NCBI GenBank assembly: GCA_019454045.1
Contig: SKCR01035568.1
Location: forward strand, 124,001 to 188,000
Direction: 5' to 3'
Length of the DNA: 64,000 nucleotides
DNA from: Zanthoxylum bungeanum
Lineage: Eukaryota; Streptophyta; Magnoliopsida; Sapindales; Rutaceae
Part shown: one piece after another, positions 1 to 10,827 of the stretch
How positions within the stretch are numbered: position 1 is the stretch's first letter
Layout of the letters: every line of letters begins with the position of its first letter
The notes under the pieces: model-generated
The model's input: only the letters and a program-made list of their open reading frames with translations
Told to the model about the DNA's origin: nothing
Databases searched by the model: none
Translations under genes and position numbers: made by a program

Positions 1-1260
1 ATAAGAATTCTCATAGCCATAACAGCTATATTTGGTCTTGAAATACATCAAATGGATGTAAAGATGACATTCTTAAATGGTGAACTGGATGAAGAGATTT
101 ACATGGAACAGCCAGAAGGTTTCAATGTTCCTAGACAAGAACAAAAGGTGTGCAAACTAGTAAAATCCTTATACGGATTAAAACAAGCACATAAGCAATG
201 GCATGAAAAATTTGACAAAGAGATGTTGTCAAGTGAGTTCAAAATCAATGAGTGTGATAAGTGTGTATACATCAAATCAACTCAAAAAGGATATGTCATT
301 GTGTGTCTCTACGTAGATGATAAGCTGATCATTGGTAGTAATCATGAGATGATTTAGTCTACCAAGAAATTACTGACCAGCAAATTTGATATGAAAGATT
401 TAAGAATAGCTGATGTGATCTTAGGAATTAAGATCTCCAGAGAATTAGAAGGATATATATTATCTCAGACTTACTATGTTGAGAAGATACTTCAGAAATA
501 TAATAAAGGAGATCTAAATATGGCTAGAACTCTGATAGACCTAACTCTTCATTTATCAAATAATACTGGCTCAAGCGTATCGTAACTAGAGTATTCGAGA
601 ATCATCGGAAGTCTGATGTATCTCACAAATTGCACACGACCTGATATCGCTCAAGCTGTAAACAGGCTTAGCAAATATACGAGTAATCCAAGACATAACC
701 ATTGGAAAGCCATAGTAAGAGTTTTGAGGTATCTAAGAGAAACTTCAAATTATGGTCTGTATTATATGAGATATCCTATTTTTCAAGAGGGATACAACGA
801 TACTAACTGAGTGTCTGATATAGTGGATTCCAAATCTACAAGTGGATTTATTTTCACACTTGGTGGTGCAGCCGTGTCATGGAAATCCTCGAGGCAAACA
901 TGTATTGCCCGGTCTACTATGGAATCAGAGTTCATAGCATTAGACAAAACAACGGAAGAAGCGGAATGGCTTCAAAATTTCCTGGAGGATATTCCAAATT
1001 TGCCCAAACTGGTGCCAACGATAAGCATACATTGTGATAGTCAATCGGCTATTGGGAGAGCCCAAAATACAATGTATAATGGTAAGTCTCGACACATACG
1101 TCGCATACATAATATCATACGACAACTGCTCTCAAGTGGTATAATATCAATTGATTATGTGAAATCAAAGGAAAACCTAGCGGATCCACTTACTATAGGT
1201 TTACCTAGAGAGCAAGTTGAGAAGTCATCGAGGGGAATGGGCTTGAAGCCTATAAATTAA
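1..1260 (+). pseudogene. Ty1-copia pol remnant (reverse transcriptase to RNase H)
   Basis: One reading frame runs through the segment and is broken by three in-frame stops, at 355-357, 583-585 and 808-810. It begins inside the reverse transcriptase palm (QMDVKMTFLNGELDEEI-like), passes the KSLYGLKQA block and the catalytic YVDD motif, and continues through the connection region. It ends in RNase H, with the [14 protein letters not shown] and HCDSQSAI blocks and a LADPLT motif close to the C-terminus. Family knowledge: this part of the polyprotein copies element RNA into DNA and degrades the RNA strand inside cytoplasmic virus-like particles. Gag, protease and integrase lie left of the window if they survive. 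The stops make it non-functional. The sequence differs clearly from the copia elements at 14-34 kb, so it is a separate family. Confidence 0.93.
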
Positions 1261-1874
1261 GAATTGTCACTGTGGAAACCCAACCTAGCTGACTGGAGAT
1301 CCCAAGTTCTAGGTTCAAAAGGGACAACTGAAACTTTATGCAATTCAAAACAAGCACTGTAGAGTTTTATACTCTTTCCCATTCCAATAATGACGCAGAG
1401 TGCTGTCTGTCAAAGCTAGGATAAGCTAATACTTTTAATGATCACTATATTAGAAGAAGAGTCCTAATGGGTAAAGACAGATTACCTCTTCATAGTAGAT
1501 CACCTATTTCAAGTAAGAAGTGAGGTCGCTTCCATGGGATTTTACATGCTGACTTTCCTAAAGTGCTTGATGAATCCAGGACCAATGTTCATGGCCGAAA
1601 TGAACACAACCGTAGAACGGGAAATGGTCGAAGTAAAGCTATGTGTTGGCAATTGTCTTGGTTTACACCAACGGCAGAACAGTTCAAGACTATGGGTCAC
1701 TGTTTGCCAAGTAAATCTGATTGTCATTCACTAGGAAAGATTCAAGGCGAAAGCTACCTATTTCGATGCAGCTTTATTTCACGGAAACTCTCTCAAGTGT
1801 CTGCATTAATATTTAGTGAATTATTGGGGATTGTTGTAAATTCTCTAAATATAGAGTTTGGATGGAGGAGGGTC
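1261..1874 (+). other. 3' non-coding tail of the copia element
   Basis: No convincing coding sequence follows the RNase H stop; short open frames here lack recognisable motifs. A purine-rich stretch near 1857-1872 (ggatggaggaggg) is a plausible polypurine tract for plus-strand priming and would put the 3' LTR just after it. Confidence 0.45.
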
Positions 1875-2420
1875 ATGTCCCTTGAGTAGTGCCCTATAGA
1901 AAAGACACTAACATGTAGGGACATGTCCTCTAAAATTGAAAGAACACTCATTTAGGGTCCAAAGGGTTTAAGGAAGGGGTATAATCCTTAGGAGGGTTAC
2001 ACCCAAAACAAAAGGGTGCCCTTAAAGGCACTCTTCCATGCCTATATAAGGGAGACTTATGTTCTTTCTTAAGATCCAGAAAAAAACTAGAGGTCTCGTA
2101 CATTTTGTCTTAGAAAGTCTAGTAAGAGAGAAGTTTCCACCACTGTCCTTGTTCATGTTCTTGTGAAAGGAGTGCCCCTTCAACAAGAAGAATCCAAGTA
2201 ATCTTGGGAGGACGTTAGCCACAAAATCCGTAGAGCACCAAGGCGGGGCTAATAAGTTCTTAAGGATAGAGGCAACTCGACTTGAACTCCAAGTTTCCGT
2301 CATCTTCTTCATTTTCCAGGTTTTCTTTAAGTTTTAGGGTTTATATTTAATATTGGCATGTTAGTGTAGATTTGATTTTATTGTTGTATTCTGATTTTGA
2401 TTAGTTTGATGCATGTTGAT
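1875..2420 (+). mobile_element. Putative 3' LTR of the copia element
   Basis: It begins TGTCCCTTGAG directly after the purine tract and contains a TATA box followed by leader-like sequence, as expected for U3-R-U5. No second copy of this LTR lies in the window, so both ends are estimates, and the 3' end (somewhere near 2400) is the weaker. Confidence 0.4.
2043..2049 (+). promoter_or_regulatory. TATA box in the putative copia LTR
   Basis: TATATAA sits in a GC-flanked context (gcctatataaggg), typical of a plant LTR core promoter. Transcription would start about 30 bases downstream. Confidence 0.45.
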
Positions 2421-2637
2421 TTCGTTTAATAACACATATCTCACAAAATATACAAGCTCAGTCACTTCTTTTTTCAATCACAGTCAATTTTGAGATTTAC
2501 CTTTAATACTATTAAGTTATTTTTGGCACTTGTATCAATCTATTAAAAAATGTCTTTAGTATAATTTTTACTATTATTATTATTATCATGTGTGAAGGTC
2601 CACGTTTTATAAAAATAAGTAATTTTTCTTGGTAAAG

Positions 2638-2805
2638 TTTTTTTTTTGGAAACGTTGAAAACCCGTCGCCAAATCACCTGACCTGAATTTAAGCGAAGCA
2701 AGTAAAATCTCTGATTGCCCCATATTCTTACCAGAAATACACTCATGTACTCGAATCCAGGATTTGACAATTAAGTTAGAGTCTCTTTGTCATCAAGTCA
2801 CACCC
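2638..2805 (-). mobile_element. SINE, tRNA-derived (copy 1)
   Basis: Read on the minus strand, it opens with a tRNA-like internal promoter. A box-A-like stretch begins GTGTGAC, and a box-B-like stretch reads TCCTGGATTCGAGTAC. The body ends GTTTCC followed by a run of ten A. The same order of motifs recurs at 5163-5292 on the plus strand, which supports a real family. No target-site duplication was found, so the 5' end (2805-2810) is approximate. It lies just beyond the 3' end of the RADIALIS-like gene. Confidence 0.6.
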
Positions 2806-3008
2806 ATTCAGGGCTACTAAGGGCAAAACACTAAAGAAATTTTCTCTTCCTCAATAGATAAAATAAACACAGCAGAAGCAAAGATAGAATATAGGATCAC
2901 AATCACTTTTACATGATTTTTGAATTATCTAGTGATACTACAACTATTTCAACTCTACTGAGCAGAGGAAGGATTGTTATTGATGCTGATACTAGCTTGT
3001 AGCAAGCT

Positions 3009-3911
3009 TCAGTGGAGCTTCAGATTCTTCATCCTGCACTCACACTCACAAACAAAAAAGTGTGAATTTAATATTTTGTTATATATATATATATATATAT
3101 ATATCACTGTTATTAAATAAACATTCTTGGACGAATTAAAAGATAAAAAAATATGAACTCCAACATATTTAGTGACAAAAGACAATACATTGGTGTTCGA
3201 TTATTTTTGTCTTTTATCCCTTCCTAATGTTATTAACATCAATATATGTGTGTGTTTTTCAATGTGAAATCCTTTAATTTTTTTATGTTATTTGAGTTGG
3301 AAAATCACTCAAACTCACAGTTCATATATATATATATATATTGTGGGGTTAAATTCATAAATGATTGAAGCCACGTGAAAAGTGTCTGTGGGGTCGAATT
3401 TGTTTTTTATATATATAAAATTAGAGGTGTACGATGATTCTAGTTCAAGTTATGCAGATCTAAGTGTATGGTCAGAGTGTTTCAAAAAAAAAAAAGTGTA
3501 TGGTCAGAGACTCAAAGAGTTGTTTTTATTTTGTTGCTCTGTTGATGATAAATTATGTAAGTGAGAAGTAAGTTAATGAAATTAAAATTTTAATTTGAAA
3601 TTGGGCAGTTTCCTTGGGTACATGTATCATTATTGAAAAAAAAAAAAAAAAAAAAAAAAGCTGAAATTTGGGTACCTGTCGCCCATGTTGCCATTGATGG
3701 GAGTCCTGTATTTGGGGAAAGGGACATGGCCAGACTCAATATGTTTGACATCTTCAACAAGAAGCTCATAGTGCTTCTTCACTTCATCAGCAGTTTTTCC
3801 AGAACCAACAGCCTTGGCCACATTGCACCAACGGTCTGGGGTGTCCTTGTCATACACAGCCAGTGCCCTCTCAAAGGCCTTGTTCTCCTCAGCTGTCCAT
3901 GACCCTGACAT
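3009..3911 (-). CDS. RL: RADIALIS-like SANT/MYB protein, two exons
   Basis: The coding parts are exon 1 at 3911-3676 and exon 2 at 3033-3009, giving 86 residues. The MYB/SANT domain (about residues 4-57) has its core aromatic residues W5, W28 and Y48, the block [17 protein letters not shown] and the helix-3 block [13 protein letters not shown]. The family signature GHVPFP follows at 61-66. Exon 1 stops at a GT donor (AG|GTACCC). Exon 2 starts after a TGCAG acceptor and adds the typical tail MKNLKLH and a stop; intron phase and tail both match the RADIALIS family. The start is the Met before SGSW; a Met 14 codons upstream adds residues the family lacks. Family members are small nuclear single-MYB proteins that regulate by competing for partner MYB proteins, as in floral asymmetry. 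The particular role of this copy is unknown. AVGSGKT appears one residue longer than in some relatives. Confidence 0.92.
3034..3675 (-). other. Intron of the RADIALIS-like gene
   Basis: It is 642 bases with GT-AG ends, joining codon halves in phase 2. It contains a homopolymer of about 24 A (3636-3659 on the plus strand) close to the donor and two AT microsatellites. Confidence 0.85.
3081..3104. repeat. (AT)12 microsatellite
   Basis: Uninterrupted AT dinucleotides inside the RADIALIS-like intron. A second tract, (AT)9, lies at 3324-3341. Confidence 0.95.
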
Positions 3912-3999
3912 TGAACTAAGAAACTTTAAAGTAGAATATAAAAGAATGTTCAATTACTGAGGAAATAGATAATGAGCAGAAGAGGTGGCAATGTTTGCT

Positions 4000-4006
4000 T
4001 TTTATA
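4000..4006 (-). promoter_or_regulatory. TATA box of the RADIALIS-like gene
   Basis: On the minus strand TATAAAA lies about 90 bases upstream of the chosen ATG. That would allow a start site near 3970 and a 5' untranslated region of about 60 bases. Position and sequence fit a plant core promoter; there is no transcript evidence. Confidence 0.55.
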
Positions 4007-4113
4007 AGCAGAATTGGAGGAGGGGTGAGGTAGGCTAGTGCCAGTTGGTGAATATGAATCTTGCAAAAAAATGTTTGTAGAATTTTAATGATTTGTCTCC
4101 TTAGGAACCACAA

Positions 4114-5153
4114 AACTTAAGTGGAGTTGCATATTATGTAAGACATTGATGTAGTTAAAATATTGATTTAGTAGGAATAAATTTGAACTTTATAGTAAAA
4201 TATTAAATACTTTTCATTTTAGTAGGGACATATCAAAATTATTTCCTTAATAAATTATATCATTCATTAATTTATAGGTTATATTTTAATAAATTTTCGG
4301 ATTGAACAGGAACGATACGTTATTGTGGGTCCGCCATTGATGTAAGAGAGAAAGTATAAAGACAAAAACAAAAGCTTAAGTAATTTTCTTCCTTTATTTA
4401 CATATCCAATCATATTAAAAAAAAAAATCTATATTAAGTTAATGCTCCAGTTAACTAAATTCAGTTTGTTAGCATATTATGTCACCTAATTTTTTTAGCA
4501 TTTACATTTATTTTGACCCTCGGTATTTTTTTCCCGGTTTCGTGTCAAGTGTGTTATAATAGGCGGCTTTCTTGAGTCCGAATTCATCACACGTTGTAAA
4601 CACAAATCTGAAGATTGTTTGTTCAATCACGAAAGCATCAACATCCATGCATGATCTAAACGTTGTTTTACTTGTCTATTATTTTTTAATGCATGAAAAA
4701 GTAATGTGAAAATCATGTCAGAATCTTCAACTAATCAATGTTATAATGGTGATTTTGTTACTGTATGCTAATGTGAAAGTACAGTGGATCTTTAGGACAG
4801 CAGCTAAAATCATAAAGATTGACACAGAGAGTACCAAATGTTTGATTTTAATTCATTATGGTTAGAAATCAAAGTGTTTTTTATTGCTTTGTTTGGTTAG
4901 GTTATCTTTTATGTGTAAATGAAAGTGATTTGGAATTTTACTCTTCTAGCTTCTGGGTTGAACAGATGCACAAGTTTGGCAGGCCATTATTTCACTCTTA
5001 TAACTTGAAAAATGATGAACATTCGCAATCGTATCTCAACCGATATCAGGTAAATCATGAAATACAATAATGTGATAGAATCTTTTGTTTTCTCTAGTGC
5101 ATGATTAGGAGCTGATCATTACAAAAAAGTGCATGATTAAGCTTTTGCGAAAT
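4114..5153. other. Intergenic, AT-rich
   Basis: No recognisable gene. The stretch 4950-5049 looks exon-like (ag before it, CAG|GTAAAT after it, open in one frame), but its translation matched no family I know. Confidence 0.5.
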
Positions 5154-5162
5154 GTCATTTGA

Positions 5163-5292
5163 GCTCCAGGTGTGGTCGGTGGTAAATAGCTTAAAACTTG
5201 GTTGTCAGGTCCTGTGTTGTAGTTCAATAGATACATTTCTTATAAGAGTATAAGGCAGTTAGGATTTTTACTTGTTTCCGAAAAAAAAAAAG
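5163..5292 (+). mobile_element. SINE (copy 2) with 9-bp target-site duplication
   Basis: The body starts with a box-A-like GTGTGGTCGGTGG, then a degenerate box B (TTGTCAGGTCCTGTGTT). It ends TTTCCG plus about 11 A. GTCATTTGA flanks it on both sides, at 5154-5162 and 5293-5301. The order and wording match the minus-strand copy at 2638-2805. A SINE is transcribed by RNA polymerase III and copied by LINE proteins in trans. Box B is degenerate here, so this copy is probably no longer transcribed. Confidence 0.75.
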
Positions 5293-5301
5293 GTCATTTG
5301 A

Positions 5302-7409
5302 ACGGTAATATAATTCACTCATTAATATTCTTTGTTAGGAAGTATCTCAATCAAGAAAATGACATGATTAACGATTTCTAGAAACAAAATATCTGTTTGA
5401 AATAAGAGGTTGAATCTTGGAGAGTATCTGGTGAATCGAGAGGGCAGCATTGTGATGCCAAGTTTGTGCTGCAAGTTGGTTAGAGTGGCCCCAAATCATC
5501 GGCTGATATTTATTGAGATCCTGCAAGTAGTCTTTAGGATACTTCATTTGCACCTTCTAGAATTCACAGCACAAACTCTTAAATTAATATCAAAATGAGT
5601 AGTGTAAATGATTCCTTCAAATCGTGATTGGAAGCAATATCCACAGATATTACATGAATGATAAGGATTCCAATATATAAAAAGAGGGAGGGGTGTATCT
5701 CAAAGCATCACTTTTTTGATGGACTGATTCCTAGAAAGTTGCTCAAGTTACTTTCAACCAATGATCACTGTGACTCATGCAACTTGACTCTAGGGGCCAC
5801 ATTTTCTGTGAATACTAGCAAAGCTGTTGCTATTCAACTACATATTAAGCCTTTGTAATAGTATAGTTTAAGAGCTTTGTAATTGAACCAGTTTATGAAT
5901 GGAACGTTTGTTAATGTATTATTGTTTAGGCTAATGCAAACAGTTACTCTGATGGATTCATTGACGTTAAGACCCTTCTTTCTGTTTCCAAAAGGCTATG
6001 GAATTAGGAATCTGTAACTCTATGCCGACTGAAAGTAGTCCACCATTAAACCTGGCTAAATAGCTGGTCCTGCATCAGCCGTACATAAAAGCATGGAATA
6101 TTTGAACAAGAAATTTTGCCTATTGTGTGAACTGAATTTGCTCACTTTTTGACAACCTTTTGTGTGTGTGTGTGTGTGTGTGAGATTGGATCCATCTACA
6201 TGTAATCCCAAACATTAGAAATGGTTGAAGCTAGCCATATAGATCAGAAGCACTCTTAAGTTGATAATGCACTCTAAGTTCATTTTGGCCATTTTGATTT
6301 GCACCAATGAAGTTTTGGTCAAATTGGTGAAAGATCTTGTGGTGCTGGGATTAAAACTTAACTGTGATTGAGAGGCAGGAAACTGTTCATTCCTCATTAA
6401 CCATACCGGATTTCACTTTCTTGTGTCGGTATGATGATAATGGTGCTAAAAGTTTCATACAGAACGGACAACGAGACAGTGGGGGCATAAATTCCAAGTT
6501 TTGATACTGAATCTGAGTTGTCATTCTCATCAAAGATTTTGATTCAAAGTTCAGTGATGTCTCATTTGTGATATGTCTTCGTGCATTTGGTTAGAAATTG
6601 GAATAAGTACAGCTTTAACCCTCAAAAAAGTTATTATTAGCGGTTTTTCTTTTGTTTTTTTTTTTTAATGTGGTATCAAATCCGCTGATTTTATGTTCAA
6701 ATTCTCGCGTAGTATATATGTGTGAATCAATTTGTACCTCATTTAGCTTGTTCTCAATTCGTACTATAATTAGCTCTTTACTTGCAGAACTTGAACTTTT
6801 TGAGTGTTGATTAATTGATCGTCAGTAATTTTCTTTTGAGCATTTGTTTTTCTGTTCATTTTAGGCACCTTAAGTTGCATTTTTCATTTGGTATGTGTAA
6901 TGTTAATGCATAATGCAAATTTTGATTACCAAACATGACATTGCTTGCTTCTGGTGGTGGGATGATGTAGTCACAATATTGCCTTGCTTTCTTTTCTTGG
7001 AATAGAGAGAATGAGTAACGATAGATAGTAGCATACGTCCCTTGCTATAAATTGGAGAAAGTGTGCATCAGTTTTATTATTATTATTATTTTATTTTTGT
7101 TGAGAGACTTGGTCATGGGTTGGATTACAAGTTAACACTCACCATCTGCCAGTCGTTTTAAGTAAATTGCTGACTTGAAAGTCATGTTGTTCCTAACAAA
7201 TGGTATTCATAATCATGCTTTTGCTTCATGGCTGACTTGTCTCTTAACACTCATATTACAACTTTCTAATCCCTTCACCATCCTGTTACGTACTGAGCTG
7301 AGACATGTGTCAAGTATACCAAAAAGAAAACGTCTTGCACTTCTTTCCTTTCAGTAGTGAGATGTTAGCTAAAAAGCAACTAGTTAGTGACAGATTTTGG
7401 TTTGATGGG
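5302..7409. other. Intergenic with microsatellites
   Basis: No supported gene. A (TG)11 tract lies at 6161-6182 and a TTA/TAT tract at 7075-7092. A poly-T start near 6649 followed by a tRNA-like minus-strand stretch could be a third, very degenerate SINE. A minus-strand open frame at 5368-5553 was read but not recognised. Confidence 0.5.
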
Positions 7410-7740
7410 TTATAATTGTTTTTAAAATCGGACCGGATCGTCGGTTCAATCGATCAAATTGGGAATTGACTATAAGTCCGGTTAAGTCAAACATAAAAAA
7501 CGGATCTTTAAAAAAAAGATAAAAATCGTTAAAAACAAATAAACCGAACTAAAATTTAATATTTTTATAATTTTTAAAACCAAAAACTAAAATTTAATAT
7601 TTTTATAATTTTTAATTAAAGAAAACTATTTATGACGTCAGCCAGTTTTGTTGGTTTTTCCGAAACATTTCAACCGATCGAACCAGTGACCCATTAAACT
7701 TTTTATATCACTGGTTCGGTTATGAAAACACTAGTTATAA
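7410..7740. mobile_element. MITE-like element with terminal inverted repeats
   Basis: The left end (TATAATTGTTTTTAAAATCG, then GACCGG) and the complement of the right end (TATAACTAGTGTTTTCATAA, then CCGAACCAG) match over about 28 bases with a few differences. TTATAA occurs at both outer edges and may be part of the duplication or of the repeat. About 330 bases, no coding capacity, AT-rich centre. It resembles small non-autonomous DNA transposons of plants; the superfamily is not certain. Confidence 0.6.
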
Positions 7741-7917
7741 TAAGAAATGATACACTTAAGGGAAAACAAAAAAGCTAAAACTCACGGGCATGTTCGGTAT
7801 TGTATTTGGAAGAACATTATCATTTTCATTTTCAAAATATTGCAATTTTTGCTTTAATCAAACTTCAAATGGCTCAATGATGTTTTTCGGAGTTGAAATG
7901 TGGCACCATAATGGGCT

Positions 7918-8002
7918 GACACATGGAGCCAATCGACGTGTGACACATGGCCCAAGCAGTGTGCGACATGTGGCCCAATCGACATGCAATATGTGGTCCA
8001 AT
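7918..8002. repeat. Degenerate minisatellite, about 24-bp unit
   Basis: About 3.5 units of a pattern near GACACATGGCCCAATCGACG run straight up to the CACTA terminus at 8003. Units differ at several positions. Confidence 0.7.
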
Positions 8003-8165
8003 CACTACAATAAAACTGACTTTTAGTGGCAAAAATTTTATGTAACTAAAAAACATTTTTCGCCACTAAAACTATTAGTGATGAAATATAATTACGCCAC
8101 TGTTTCGTCACTAAAAGTGTGTCACAAAAAGAATTAGTGACGAAAATATATTTCGCCACTATAAG
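8003..8165 (+). mobile_element. Terminus of a CACTA (En/Spm) DNA transposon
   Basis: It starts CACTACAATAAAAC, the CACTA-superfamily end. Subterminal repeats follow in both orientations: TTTTAGTGGC, CGCCACTAAAA, TTAGTGACGAAA, CGCCACT. In this superfamily the transposase binds such repeats. No matching inverted end (TTGTAGTG with flanking repeats) was found, so only one end is identified. The neighbouring gypsy LTR may have inserted into it. Confidence 0.75.
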
Positions 8166-8169
8166 ATTA

Positions 8170-9794
8170 CCTTTAATTAATTAATTGCAGGAATGAAATC
8201 ATGAACCTGTCTTTTGGCTATATGACGTTAGTGTAGATATTGCATTTTTATGCATAGCCCGATGATGAGTCTCTTATGGGAACATCCACTAAAAGTTGGG
8301 GAAATTACAAAGATGAATGCCAGGAAGGAAAGAAACTCCAAGGAACCCATAAAATATAGGCCAAATGTCAATCGGACACTACCTATGCCCGGTCTACTTT
8401 CTCTCAAACCATAAAATATGGCCGGATATACCTTAAAAATCCTAATTCCAGTCGGACATAACATAACTATCATTAAACGAGCAGATGGTCGGTTACTGAA
8501 TTTAAGGGACTTGATTATGTCCAGCCGAACATACAATTCAAATTTAATATCCGGCTGGATATGTATCGAGTTGTCAACATACATGTAAAATTCAAATAAC
8601 TGAAATTACGGCCATGGTATGTCTGACCAGATATATGTCTTAAGATGTACATCTGGTCGGATATATCTCGGGCTGTAACTGACCCAACAAATTGGCAATC
8701 ACAAGAGAATGGGAGGGGATTATGTCCCCTCATTCCATTCTCAATCCCCTTCTTTAACTATTAAAAAAAAAGGTTCTTCTTCACAAAGTGGGGACTTTTG
8801 GGGAGACATAACCTGGAGGATGATGGGAATCAATTCAGAAGAATCCTAAAAAACCTAAAACAACAACCTTAAGAGAGAAATCACTCGCCTTTTCTTTGTA
8901 TCTCATTTCCCTCTGGTACGAATCCAACATCTACTCGACGATCAGAGGCGTCTTTAGAAACCAAACTACATGAAAAAGGTACGTCCTGAGGGCACCATTC
9001 TTAGTATTTCTGTGTTTTGAAGTTTCTGTTAGTTACATAGTATCTTCGGCCAGATGTACATCACATTCGCCCAGACATGCACACACATCTGACTGTCTTT
9101 AAGCATGTCAGGCCGTGTTTATTGCATGCATGGTTAGTTATTTTTATGTTACTTATCATTATTAAATTATGCATGTTTAGTTGTCACTTTAACTATTAAT
9201 ATGTATGTATTTATTTTACTGCCCAAGATAGGATTAATATGCATGATTTGTTCTGCTTACTATATGATCTACCAATTATACCTGGCCAGTTATGAAATAT
9301 ATCTGGTCGGACATTGATAAAAATACTCGAACATTAATATCATAGTGTATATCCGGCTTATTGTAAATTATATCCGGCTAGGCCTCTCCGAGGCCAGGCC
9401 CATGAAATGCTTGCCCAGATTTGTTTCATCATTATTTTATCAATGTTGTAATAATTTATGGATATTTACTTTACTTATTATTTTTATGATTCATGGTTGC
9501 GTATTGTATGTCTATAACTGCATTTGCATGCTCAAGCATTATAAAATATAGGGATATCTCATTTGAGCGTAAATATTATACTAGCATCAGTAAGGGACCA
9601 TTTGGAACCCAAACGGGTTTAAGTTCAGACCTTGTGAGGGGTGTAATGCGGCTTTAAATTATTCTGGGTGGTGACTCATTTATTCTCTAGTTAGTCCCCG
9701 TGGGATTATCTGTACTCTTTATAGACTGCGAACCCAATAGTGTAGTGGTCGCCGACGTCATAGGCATAGCGGTAAACCTCGCTTTGCTCCTACA
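8170..9794 (+). mobile_element. Putative 5' LTR of a Tat/Ogre-like Ty3-gypsy element
   Basis: The 3' boundary is set by a Tat/Ogre-type primer binding site two bases after ...CCTACA (9794). The 5' boundary is not known, because no second LTR is present. The stretch is non-coding and contains many scattered variants of a GGCCGGATAT-like word (for example near 8421, 8551, 8651, 9046, 9305, 9353 and 9370). Confidence 0.5.
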
Positions 9795-9796
9795 GA

Positions 9797-9815
9797 TGGC
9801 GACTGTACTAGGGAT
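9797..9815 (+). other. Primer binding site, tRNA-Arg type
   Basis: TGGCGACTGTACTAGGGAT closely resembles the tRNA-Arg-complementary primer sites of plant Tat/Ogre elements (typically TGGCGACTCTGCTGGGGA). It lies two bases after the LTR end CCTACA and sets the orientation as plus. Confidence 0.7.
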
Positions 9816-10827
9816 AGAGAATCGGTCCCGAAAAAATACCTTGTAGTATTTATGGTGAGATTGAGGAGAGTCATGTCTTCATCTTTTGCTTACACGTTTT
9901 AACCTCGATGGCGTTGCATATCGAGAAATTACTTTCACTCAAGGTGATGGATTGGTATGTGATGATAACCATCACTTATTGGAACGTACCTTGAGCATAA
10001 AGGTGAGTTCGCTTGGTCGATCGAACCCTTGAGTGGGGAGACCTAGTGGTAGACAACCTTTCATGTTCTTGGGTATAAAAAATATGTGTTCACTTAGTCG
10101 ATCAAACCCTTGAGTGGGAAGACATATTTGCGGGCAATCCCTCATCGAAAAGAGCCTAAGTCGTACCCTTATGAGCCCACATAAAATATCCATAGTTTTT
10201 ATCCTATAAGAGCCTCCATTATACTTGTGTTTGGGCCCCCAATCATTTGAAGTAACTTGAACATTTTGCCTTGAGATGTAAAACTTGTTGGACCTTTTCA
10301 ACTGAGACAAGCTTGTATTTTCATGACAATTAGGTCAAATACTCCGAAATGATAATGAGCCACCTTGTATGTAAACCTTGTTGAGCCTAAATTGTTTAAC
10401 TAAAATCCAAAATTCCAAAACATGAGTTTGATACCTATGCTACCTTTCATCCAGAAAGGGTAAGTCTTATTTTTTCCCATTTAAATGTTCTTAAACATCT
10501 TAAGTCCATCCCAAATAACTGTGATTACCAAGGGTTCAATTCGTCATTTTTAGACAGTGGCAAGATCCCCATATTAGGCTTAGTAATTTTTATAAATGGG
10601 TGGCATTTATCTTTTAACGATTGAAATGAACCAAAGTAGCCAATGTTTACCTTTAGAATAGGAAAGAACGAACTTATGTCCCCCCCCCCCCCCGGTTGGT
10701 GCATGAGCTAAACCATACATAGGGCAGATATGAGAGTTACCACGCGTGTGAGAGGAATAAGGTTGGAAGGGTATATGCTGATGTTTGAGCACACCATGCA
10801 TCTCATGTATTGCATGCATATATGCAT
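9816..10827 (+). mobile_element. Leader of the Tat/Ogre-like element
   Basis: Non-coding. It holds two copies of a roughly 57-base direct repeat (10007-10063 and 10088-10145, period 81) containing TCGATC(G/A)AACCCTTGAGTG, and a run of about 15 C at 10680-10694. It is interrupted at 10828 by the LTR of element A. The likely continuation is the gag remnant at 45832-46626. Confidence 0.5.

Noticed and set aside
2022..2312. Minus-strand open frame of 96 codons
   Set aside because: It lies in the putative copia LTR antisense to its TATA box and has no recognisable motif.
3633..3902. Plus-strand open frame over the RADIALIS-like exon
   Set aside because: Antisense shadow of the exon, beginning in the poly-A run.
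4858..5070. Plus-strand frame with an exon-like end (CAG|GTAAAT)
   Set aside because: No family recognised, low-complexity start and no partner exon found; chance is as likely.
5170..5240. Possible functional tRNA gene
   Set aside because: Only box-like motifs are present, with no cloverleaf; explained by the SINE.
5368..5553. Minus-strand frame of 61 codons
   Set aside because: Looks peptide-like, but no known domain and no supporting splice partner.
6645..6770. Possible third SINE (poly-T then tRNA-like minus strand)
   Set aside because: No target-site duplication and motifs differ from the two accepted copies.
7780..7850. GGGCATGTTCGGTATTG-like stretch resembling a hAT MITE end
   Set aside because: No matching second end or 8-bp duplication seen.
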